From NCBI GenBank assembly GCA_045647865.1, contig JAZRMW010000023.1:62001-126000 (forward strand): a stretch of DNA of 64,000 nucleotides. Direction: 5' to 3'. The translations under genes were made by a program, and so were the position numbers. The notes under the pieces were generated by a model. That model made no database searches and was not told the DNA's origin. It saw only the letters and a program-made list of their open reading frames with translations. Position 1 is the first letter of the stretch; each line of letters opens with the position of its first letter. This document shows, in pieces, positions 33,470-40,375 of the stretch. The stretch is from Phocaeicola_A sp045647865 (GTDB taxonomy: Bacteria > Bacteroidota > Bacteroidia > Bacteroidales > Bacteroidaceae).

Positions 33470-33841
33470 CTGTCACTCCGTAGCCTTCCCTTATGTGAGA
33501 GAGGCTTTGAGTGGCAGACATAATAAGAAAGGCGTTTACACGCTTTGGTTTTGACATCCTGAAATCGTAGGAAAATTTCAATCGTAGTCAAGGACAAAGC
33601 AACGGTAGATGCCCCTTGGGTGTGTTATATACATCCTCGTAGCTTTATCATGCAGATAGCCATTGGTGTACCCTTATGCGAGAGTGCACCAAGGTGGTTA
33701 ACTTTTGGTATAGCATGGGTGTTATATATATGCATTCGACGTGGGGTTTTCTGAAGTTGCTCGTTTCGACTACGATGGGCAACTTCCTACGAGCCTCAGG
33801 ATGTGGAGCGAGCGATGATGCAGGGCTTCACGTCTTTTTTT
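33470..33841 (+). ncRNA. Candidate novel structured RNA of about 370 nt
   Basis: No credible gene, but dense pairing. Hairpin A: CTGTCACTC/GAGTGGCAG (33470-33478, 33509-33517) enclosing AGCCT/AGGCT. B: AAAGGCG/CGCTTT, which competes with C: GCTTTG..TTGAC / GTCAA..CAAAGC (33542-33600). D: GGGTGT/ACATCC (33618-33636). E: TTGGTGTA/TGCACCAA (33664-33692). F: GACGTG/CACGTC (33738-33743, 33829-33834), enclosing GAAGTTGC/GCAACTTC, followed by seven T as terminator. Hairpins A and E have different stems but nearly identical 14-nt loops, CCCTTATGTGAGAG and CCCTTATGCGAGAG. A promoter precedes and a terminator follows. It matches no family I know (not tmRNA, RNase P, SRP or 6S). It sits 80 bp upstream of a restriction-modification-like operon. 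Confidence 0.6.
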
Positions 33842-33921
33842 GTGTGTCTGAGAAAAACTTTTTCCTAACCTGGCGGAAATTCCGGAGCCCTTAACCCGCA
33901 TAAATTTTACCATGAGGCTCT

Positions 33922-34620
33922 ATGTCTGCAACCAAACAGGACACCTCACAAATAAAATCCAAAGAGCGCGTGGCTCAACGGGGCGAAGTGTTCACCGCCG
34001 AACGGGAGGTGAATGCCATGCTCGACCTGGTGGCCAATGAATGCTTGCGCCCCGACTCCCGTTTCCTTGAGCCTGCCTGCGGAGACGGAAACTTCCTCTC
34101 TGCCATACTCCGGCGCAAACTTGCCGAACTCCGTAGGAAATACAAGAAAAGTGCCCGCGACTACGAGAAACTCTCCATCGTAGCCATCGGTAGCCTCTAT
34201 GGCGTGGATATTATGAACGACAATGTGGAGGCTTGTCGCCAGCGCCTATTCGAACTTTGGAATGCTGAATACACCGACCATTGCACCTCTGAGGCTTCGG
34301 ACGAAGCACGCGAGGCGGCCCGCTTCATCATCAATCGCAACATCATCAATGGCAATGCCCTGACGTTGATGTGTGTGGACGATGAGGGACACGACACCAA
34401 GGCACCCATCGTCTTCTCCGAATGGACACTTATCAATGGCACCCAGATGCAACGCTCCGACTACACCATGGCCGACCTCCTACTCCATAACGACACCAGT
34501 CAGGAGGGTGGCATGGGCAACCTCTTTGCCCTCACCGAAGAACAGAAAGAGGAGGGTGGCATCTTCCTGCGCCGATACATCACTCACTATAAAAAGGTAC
34601 AAGACTATGGAAAACAGTAG
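33922..34620 (+). CDS. Restriction-modification methyltransferase subunit, SAM-binding half
   Basis: A 232-residue protein. RGEVFTAEREVNAMLDLV followed by RFLEPACGDGNFLSAILRRKL (motif I, residues 48-59) and SLYGVDIMNDNVEACRQRL is the SAM-binding core of N6-adenine methyltransferases of the Eco57I type. NIINGNALTL and IVFSEWTL are further family segments. The catalytic motif IV (NPPY/DPPY) is absent, so alone it cannot methylate. It overlaps the next gene, which carries NPPY, by 14 bp. The two probably form a heteromeric methyltransferase or a split enzyme. It is the first gene of a four-gene island and lies 80 bp downstream of the candidate structured RNA. Confidence 0.8.
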   Translation: MSATKQDTSQIKSKERVAQRGEVFTAEREVNAMLDLVANECLRPDSRFLEPACGDGNFLSAILRRKLAELRRKYKKSARDYEKLSIVAIGSLYGVDIMNDNVEACRQRLFELWNAEYTDHCTSEASDEAREAARFIINRNIINGNALTLMCVDDEGHDTKAPIVFSEWTLINGTQMQRSDYTMADLLLHNDTSQEGGMGNLFALTEEQKEEGGIFLRRYITHYKKVQDYGKQ

Positions 34621-36196
34621 CAATTTGTTTCAAAACGTCTATAACCCCGACGTCCTTTCGTGTATAGCCAACTTGAGTAACGATGAGGTGTTCACCCCTC
34701 CCGAATTGGCTAACCGAATCATCGATATGCTCCCCGAGGAGTTGTTCCGCAACCCCGATACTACCTTCCTCGACCCCTGTTGCAAGAGTGGTGTGTTCCT
34801 CCGCGAGATTGCCAAACGGCTCATCAAGGGATTGGAGCCTCAGATACCCGACTTGGAGAAACGCATCGAGCACATCTTCTCCCGCCAGCTCTTCGGCATT
34901 GCCATCACGGAGCTGACCAGCCTCCTCTCGCGCCGGAGTGTCTATTGTAGCAAGTTTCCGAGTAGCCCCTTCTCTGCCTATCAGTTTCCCGAAGACCAAC
35001 CGCAAGGAAACATCATCTACCAGCGCATCAAGCACACGTGGCAAAATGGGAAGTGTATCTATTGTGGTGCTTCGCAAAGCGAATACGAGCGTGGAGATGA
35101 ACTCGAAACCCACGCCTATCAATTTATTCATAACTTTGATGTAAAGAAACTATTCAATATGAAATTCGATGTAATTATAGGAAATCCACCGTATCAGATG
35201 AGTGATGGAGGAGGAGCTGGTGATGCAGCTAAACCTATTTATAATATGTTCATTGAACATGCAATCAAATTATCTCCAAGATATCTTTCAATGATAGTCC
35301 CTTCACGTTGGATGAAAGGAGGGAGAGGTTTAGACTCTTTTCGTGAAAGGATGATGAATGATACTAGAATTAAGAAAATATTTGATTTTGAAGATGCAAA
35401 AGAATGTTTTTCAGGGCTTCATATAGATGGAGGTGTTTGTTATTTCCTATGGGAAAAAGATTATCAAGGGAAAGTTGAATATCATTTTCACTCTTTAGAC
35501 AATTCTAAAAGTATTACAAATAGATATTTGAAGACTCCATTTTCTGAAACTGTAATTAGAGATGCAAGACAACTTACAATCTTAGAAAAAGTCGCAAAAC
35601 TAAGAAACGTAAAATTTAGTTCTATTGTATCTTCACAAAAACCTTATGGTATACGTGCAGATTTCTTTAATTCTCCAGAAAGATATAATGTTACAGTATA
35701 TGATAAATACAAAACTGGATTCTTTAGAATTTTTGGAGTAAAAGGAATAAAAGGCGGAGCAAAACGAGTGTCAGCATATATTGCTCCTAATTCAATTAAT
35801 CAAGGTCTTGATAATGTAGAGACATATAAATTATTCTTTTCTAAAGCTTATATGACAACATCTACAGTGCCTCCAGAAATCATTGTGGCAAATCCTTTTG
35901 ATATTTGTACAGAAACATTTCTTGTAATAGGTAACTATTTACAAAAAGGAAATGCTACAAATTGTTTGACTTATATAAAGACAAAATTTTTTAGAGCATT
36001 ATTATTTTTCAATCGACATTCGTTGAACATATCACGTGATTCATTTGAGCTAATTCCTCTTCAAGATTTTACGTCTAATTCTGATATAAATTGGGACTTG
36101 TCGATAGAAAATATAGACAAGCAACTCTATGCCAAATACGGTTTGGATGAAACCGAAATTAGCTTTATTGAGTCTATGATTAAACCAATGGAATAA
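34607..36196 (+). CDS. Eco57I-like N6-adenine DNA methyltransferase (specificity-bearing)
   Basis: A 529-residue methyltransferase. NDEVFTPPELANRIIDMLP leads into motif I TTFLDPCCKSGVFLREI (residues 53-67). CIYCGASQSEYERGDELETHAYQFIH looks like a zinc-binding insert. FDVIIGNPPYQMSDGG holds catalytic motif IV (NPPY 193-196). The C-terminal ~300 residues would be the target-recognition domain. Base composition drops sharply from about 35140 to 36110, that is from just before NPPY through the recognition region, then returns to normal at the end (KQLYAKYGLDETE). The start at 34607 (MENSS) overlaps the upstream gene, arguing for translational coupling. It should protect host DNA from the GIY-YIG helicase encoded downstream. 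Confidence 0.88.
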   Translation: MENSSNLFQNVYNPDVLSCIANLSNDEVFTPPELANRIIDMLPEELFRNPDTTFLDPCCKSGVFLREIAKRLIKGLEPQIPDLEKRIEHIFSRQLFGIAITELTSLLSRRSVYCSKFPSSPFSAYQFPEDQPQGNIIYQRIKHTWQNGKCIYCGASQSEYERGDELETHAYQFIHNFDVKKLFNMKFDVIIGNPPYQMSDGGGAGDAAKPIYNMFIEHAIKLSPRYLSMIVPSRWMKGGRGLDSFRERMMNDTRIKKIFDFEDAKECFSGLHIDGGVCYFLWEKDYQGKVEYHFHSLDNSKSITNRYLKTPFSETVIRDARQLTILEKVAKLRNVKFSSIVSSQKPYGIRADFFNSPERYNVTVYDKYKTGFFRIFGVKGIKGGAKRVSAYIAPNSINQGLDNVETYKLFFSKAYMTTSTVPPEIIVANPFDICTETFLVIGNYLQKGNATNCLTYIKTKFFRALLFFNRHSLNISRDSFELIPLQDFTSNSDINWDLSIENIDKQLYAKYGLDETEISFIESMIKPME

Positions 36197-36453
36197 AATG
36201 GAGAAAATAAAGGCAAGGTAATGCCCAAAAGGGCAAAAAAGGATTTTATAAAGCAAAATCCCTTGCAGATGAAAGGAAAGCCTAAAAAGGCAGGAAGGCC
36301 CCAAAGGCGAATAAGACAAAAGGCAAAAAACAAAAGGAACTCTGATAAGTTGCGATTAAGTGTGCATTTTTGTCCTTTTTGCCCTTTTCGCCTTTAAAAA
36401 ACATAAAAGAAACAATTAAAAACGCGCTCTTTGACAAGAAAGCAATAGGAATA
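36197..36453. repeat. Purine-rich gap with an AAAAGGGC dyad
   Basis: AAAAGGGCAAAAAAGGA (36227-36243) is mirrored by TCCTTTTTGCCCTTTT (36373-36388), with AAGGC/GGCAAAA words repeated between. It could fold into a long hairpin with a 130-nt loop and separates the methyltransferase from the four-helix-bundle gene. No gene is seen. Confidence 0.6.
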
Positions 36454-36485
36454 TTTGTAGAATTGATACATGCTCTGTATTTTTG
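36454..36485 (+). promoter_or_regulatory. Bacteroidota-type promoter of the four-helix-bundle gene
   Basis: TTTG (36454-36457), 20-bp spacer, TATTTTTG (36478-36485). Initiation would be near 36492, leaving a very short leader before ATG 36501. This implies that the second half of the island can be transcribed separately. Confidence 0.65.
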
Positions 36486-36500
36486 CAAAAAAGAGAAAAT

Positions 36501-37058
36501 ATGCAAGGCAGCGATTTTATCCGACAAAAAGGCAATTACGAAGAGCTTCTCTGCTACAAGAAGTCTATGTGTGTATATGATGTAACATTCTACTTTGCAC
36601 ACAAATATTTGCACAAAGGAGATCGTACAATCGACCAAATGATACAGGCAGCCCGGTCGGGTAAACAGAATATCGTAGAAGGATGTTCGGCCTCTACAAC
36701 TTCTTCTGAGATGGAAATAAAGTTGCTGAATGTTGCAAAAGCCAGTCTGCAAGAACTTCTTGAAGATTATAAAGATTATCTGAGAGTAAGGGGATTGCAG
36801 TTATGGAAAGAATCGAGTGAAAAGCATGAACAGGCTCGGCGTGCATGTGCTGCTCATAATGAACCGGAATATTATCAGAAAGCCATAAGAGAGCGTTCCG
36901 ATGAAACCATTGCCAACATTGCCATTATCCTTATTCGTCAGACTGATTATTTGTTGAAACGCTATTTCGACCGGATAAAACAAGATTTTCTTGAACACGG
37001 AGGAATTAAAGAGGAAATGACAAGAGGCAGACTACAATGGCGTAAGGAACATCGGTAA
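36501..37058 (+). CDS. Four-helix-bundle (23S rRNA IVS-type) protein with suffix domain
   Basis: A 185-residue helical protein of the family first seen in 23S rRNA intervening sequences. ELLCYKKSMCVYDVTFYFAHKYL forms helix 1. DRTIDQMIQAARSGKQNIVEGCSASTTSSEMEIKLLNVAKASLQELLEDYKDYL contains the hallmark QMIQAARSGKQNIVEG and SLQELLEDY, and a C-terminal 'suffix' extension (IAIILIRQTDYLLKRY) completes the bundle. Relatives include Avd accessory proteins of diversity-generating retroelements, which bind nucleic acid. The function here is unknown; its place between the methyltransferase and nuclease-helicase genes suggests an accessory role. ATG 36501 is preferred to the TTG at 36483, which overlaps the promoter. 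Confidence 0.8.
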   Translation: MQGSDFIRQKGNYEELLCYKKSMCVYDVTFYFAHKYLHKGDRTIDQMIQAARSGKQNIVEGCSASTTSSEMEIKLLNVAKASLQELLEDYKDYLRVRGLQLWKESSEKHEQARRACAAHNEPEYYQKAIRERSDETIANIAIILIRQTDYLLKRYFDRIKQDFLEHGGIKEEMTRGRLQWRKEHR

Positions 37059-37139
37059 CGCAACTATTACAGAGTGTAGAAATATTCATCCAGACTAATT
37101 CCTGTTTTTCTTGTTGAAGTGTGCCATAATAAATGAATT

Positions 37140-40076
37140 ATGGAACACAACTTTTTCCCCCAACGCCCAAACGTCACCCCCACTATCTATGCCTATAAGC
37201 TGGTAGGAGTAGATACCCACAAAGGTTTCCTGAAGGTGGGCTATACCGACCGCACCGCTAAGGAGCGCATCGAAGAACAACTTCATACCAGTAAGGTGAA
37301 GTACGAAATCGTATTGGTGGAGTCGGCCATGAGTCAGGATGGCTCATGCTTTACCGATAAGGATGTACACCGCCTGCTTGAGCGCAAGGGACATGCTCGG
37401 CTCAACCCCATGGACAGGACGGACGAATGGTTCCGTTGTACGGTGACGGATGTGATGGCTTGTATCATGACCCTGCGCACAGGCTCGGCCAATGTGGAAA
37501 ACCGTACACAAAACTTCAGCATGCGCCCCGAGCAATACCGCGCCGTGGAGCAGACAAAAAATTACTTTGAACGGGCAAAGAAAGAAGACCCGACCCGCAC
37601 CCCCAAGTTCCTGTGGAATGCCAAGATGCGCTTCGGCAAAACTTTTGCCAGTTATCAATTGGCACGGAAGATGGGGCTCTCGCGCATCCTTATCCTCACC
37701 TTCAAACCTGCCGTAGAGTCGGCTTGGAGAGAAGACCTCGTGACACACCTCGATTTCGAAGGGTGGCAATACATCTCTAACAAGGATGCCCGCAACAATA
37801 ACTTGAACATCGACCAAGAGTTCCAACGTGCCGACAAACGGAAGCCCATTGTGGTGTTCGGTTCCTTCCAGGATTTACTGGGTACCAACGAGAGCGGAGG
37901 CATCAAGGCAAAGAACGAGTTTATCCACACCACCAACTGGGACTTGGTCATCTTCGACGAATACCACTTCGGTGCATGGAGGGAGCGTGCCAAAGAGCTG
38001 TTTGAGAAAGAGAATGAAGAAGACACGGTGGATTTCGATGCCGAGAAGTACAAGAAAGACGAGGCAAGCAATGCCATCAACGAATCGTGGTTACCCATCT
38101 CCACTCGGTACTATCTGTTCCTCTCCGGCACTCCCTTCCGCGCTATCAACACGGGTGAGTTCATCGAAGAAGAGATTTTCAATTGGACCTACTCCGACGA
38201 ACAACGCGCCAAAGCCGAATGGAAGGGTGCAGACAATCCCTACCAAGCCTTACCACGCATGGTGATGCTGACCTACCGTATGCCTGACGAAATACAGGAG
38301 GTAGCCAAGCAGGGAGAGTTTGACGAATTTGATTTGAACCTCTTCTTCGCGGCCGAGGGCAGAGGCGAGAGTGCCCGATTCAAGTATGAGAATGAGGTAC
38401 AGAAGTGGCTCGACCTGATTCGTGGCGGATACTTGCCCGCCAGTGTGGATGACTTGAAATTGGGACAGGACAAACGTCCGCCCATGCCCTTCAGCGATAC
38501 GCGCCTGCTCAACGTACTTTCACACACACTATGGTTTCTTCCCAATGTGGCCTCGTGTTTTGCCATGGCCAACCTGCTTGCACAAAGGCAGAACAAATTC
38601 TATCACGATTACAAGGTGGTGGTGTGTGCCGGCACAGGAGCGGGTATCGGCTTGGATGCACTCTATCCCGTACAAGCTAACATGGGCGACCCGCTGGAGA
38701 CAAAGACCATCACTCTCACTTGCGGTAAACTGACTACGGGTGTGACGGTAAAACCTTGGACGGGCATCTTTATGCTCCGCAACTTGAAAAGCCCCGAGAC
38801 CTACTTCCAAGCCGCCTTCCGTGTGCAAAGTCCGTGGGAGGTGAAGAACGATGAGGGAAACCGCACCATCATGAAGCATGAGTGTTATGTATTTGACTTT
38901 GCCCTCGACAGAGCATTAAGACAGATTTCCGATTATAGTTGTCGCTTGGACATCAACGAAAGTAATCCCGAAGCCAAGGTGGGCGAGTTCATCAAATTCC
39001 TACCCGTGTTGGCTTACGACGGAAGCAGCATGAAGGAGGTGGATGCACAGGATATCCTCGACATTGCCTTGGCTGGCACATCGGCCACACTCTTGGCCAA
39101 GCGATGGGAGTCGGCCCTGCTTGTGAATGTGGATAACGATACTCTGAAACGCCTGCTTGCAAGCCCCGAAGCGATGAAGGCCCTGCTGAATATCGAGGGT
39201 TTCCGCAACCTCAACAATGACCTGACGACCATCATCAACAAGTCTGAAGCCGTCAAGAAAGCCAAGAAAGAGAATCCCGACCCGACACCCAAGGAGAAGA
39301 AGGAAATCTCTGCCGAAGAGAAGGAGATGAAGAGCAAGCGCAAGCAGATACAGGAGAAACTGATTAAGTTTGCCACACGCATTCCGGTGTTCATGTATCT
39401 GACCGACTATCGCGAACGGTGCCTGAAGGATGTCATCACCCAATTGGAGCCAGGTCTGTTCAAGAAGGTGACGGGCCTGAGCGTAGAGGACTTCAACATG
39501 CTCTGTTCGCTCGGTGTGTTCAATGCTCCGCTGATGAACGATGCCATCTTCAAGTTCAAACGCTACGAGGATGCCAGCCTGACCTACACCGGCATTGACA
39601 AACATGCAGATGAAGAAGTGGGAGGTTGGGACACTACCATACGCAAAACTCAGTACGAAAAGCTTTTCTATAACCAACAATCCTCGATGACGGAGGTGGA
39701 TACCAGTGTTTATTCGAAGACTGCTGATGAGGATACGGAATCCCGCAGTGCAAAGAAGATACAAGGTAATAAAGAGGGATTTGTGCAAGTGAGAGAATAC
39801 AACGCGCAACCCATATCCTATTCGCGAACAGTAGAATCTGGCGTGTCATCATCTACTGCTATGCCCCTTACAATGCAAGCAATGCAGAATACCGAGTCCG
39901 TACTGAAAGCAAAACTTGCTGGACTCGATGTGAATAGTCGTGTATTGCACCAGAAATTTGGCGAAGGCATAGTGGTGAGCAAGAGTGACAAGTTCATTCT
40001 TGTCAAGTTTACTCTTGGTGAAAAGAAATTCATATTCCCCGATGCCTTTTTGATGGGATTTTTGGAAGTGGAGTAG
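37140..40076 (+). CDS. GIY-YIG nuclease-SF2 helicase fusion (restriction subunit)
   Basis: A 978-residue protein. Residues 13-100 are a GIY-YIG-type nuclease domain (TIYAYKLVGVDTHKGFLKVGYTDRTAKERI; T5orf172-like). Residues 125-600 are a type I/III restriction-like SF2 helicase: Walker A in NAKMRFGKTFASYQLA (FGKT 165-168), motif II VIFDEYHFGAW (DEYH 273-276), motif III LFLSGTPFRA and motif VI-like TYFQAAFRVQSPW. A charged linker (about 705-760) and a C-terminal Tudor-like tail (SRVLHQKFGEGIVVSKSDKFILVKF, as in UvrD/PcrA) follow. It probably translocates on and cleaves unmethylated foreign DNA. It is the last gene of the island. The architecture is uncommon compared with HsdR or Res, which use PD-(D/E)XK nucleases. 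Confidence 0.85.
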   Translation: MEHNFFPQRPNVTPTIYAYKLVGVDTHKGFLKVGYTDRTAKERIEEQLHTSKVKYEIVLVESAMSQDGSCFTDKDVHRLLERKGHARLNPMDRTDEWFRCTVTDVMACIMTLRTGSANVENRTQNFSMRPEQYRAVEQTKNYFERAKKEDPTRTPKFLWNAKMRFGKTFASYQLARKMGLSRILILTFKPAVESAWREDLVTHLDFEGWQYISNKDARNNNLNIDQEFQRADKRKPIVVFGSFQDLLGTNESGGIKAKNEFIHTTNWDLVIFDEYHFGAWRERAKELFEKENEEDTVDFDAEKYKKDEASNAINESWLPISTRYYLFLSGTPFRAINTGEFIEEEIFNWTYSDEQRAKAEWKGADNPYQALPRMVMLTYRMPDEIQEVAKQGEFDEFDLNLFFAAEGRGESARFKYENEVQKWLDLIRGGYLPASVDDLKLGQDKRPPMPFSDTRLLNVLSHTLWFLPNVASCFAMANLLAQRQNKFYHDYKVVVCAGTGAGIGLDALYPVQANMGDPLETKTITLTCGKLTTGVTVKPWTGIFMLRNLKSPETYFQAAFRVQSPWEVKNDEGNRTIMKHECYVFDFALDRALRQISDYSCRLDINESNPEAKVGEFIKFLPVLAYDGSSMKEVDAQDILDIALAGTSATLLAKRWESALLVNVDNDTLKRLLASPEAMKALLNIEGFRNLNNDLTTIINKSEAVKKAKKENPDPTPKEKKEISAEEKEMKSKRKQIQEKLIKFATRIPVFMYLTDYRERCLKDVITQLEPGLFKKVTGLSVEDFNMLCSLGVFNAPLMNDAIFKFKRYEDASLTYTGIDKHADEEVGGWDTTIRKTQYEKLFYNQQSSMTEVDTSVYSKTADEDTESRSAKKIQGNKEGFVQVREYNAQPISYSRTVESGVSSSTAMPLTMQAMQNTESVLKAKLAGLDVNSRVLHQKFGEGIVVSKSDKFILVKFTLGEKKFIFPDAFLMGFLEVE

Positions 40077-40182
40077 GTGGTCTCTGCCTCTACACGCTGA
40101 TAGGGATTGAGTGTGTTAATAGCTTCCGGTCCTTTTGGGGTGGAGGGGATGAATGGAATCGTACAACTTTTTGTCAAAAAAA

Positions 40183-40217
40183 TATGGGTATCCGATATTT
40201 TTTATCAGATACCCATA
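40183..40217. terminator. Hairpin after the nuclease-helicase gene
   Basis: TATGGGTATC (40183-40192) pairs perfectly with GATACCCATA (40208-40217). A-rich runs lie on both sides, so the T-run needed for termination is best placed for minus-strand transcripts. For the plus-strand island it may still mark the 3' end. Confidence 0.6.
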
Positions 40218-40343
40218 AAAAACAATTTACCTATCGGTTGAAATCATGCTGCAAAATAGAATAAACAATGCCTTTTCGGTCTATAACCAAGCCAAAAAGT
40301 TGTTTTCTTTACGAAAAAGTGTTCAAATTCAATCTTTTTGCGC

Positions 40344-40351
40344 TATTTTTG
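40344..40351 (+). promoter_or_regulatory. -7 promoter element of the DUF5103 gene
   Basis: TATTTTTG lies 25 bp upstream of ATG 40376. No clear TTTG is seen at -33. It supports rejecting a longer in-frame start at 40268. Confidence 0.55.
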
Positions 40352-40375
40352 CGTTCTCGAAGAAAAAAATGTCCG

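Noticed and set aside
33470..33841. tmRNA, RNase P RNA, SRP RNA or a retron non-coding RNA
   Set aside because: The conserved cores of the first three are absent, and no reverse transcriptase is encoded nearby for a retron.
33676..33894. A 72-codon frame inside the candidate structured RNA
   Set aside because: No signal or domain, Cys/Phe-rich composition, and it runs across the paired stems and the terminator.
36282..36752. A 156-codon minus-strand frame overlapping the four-helix-bundle gene
   Set aside because: It is Phe/Ile/Leu-rich from the purine-rich plus strand and has no family features; the plus-strand gene is well supported.
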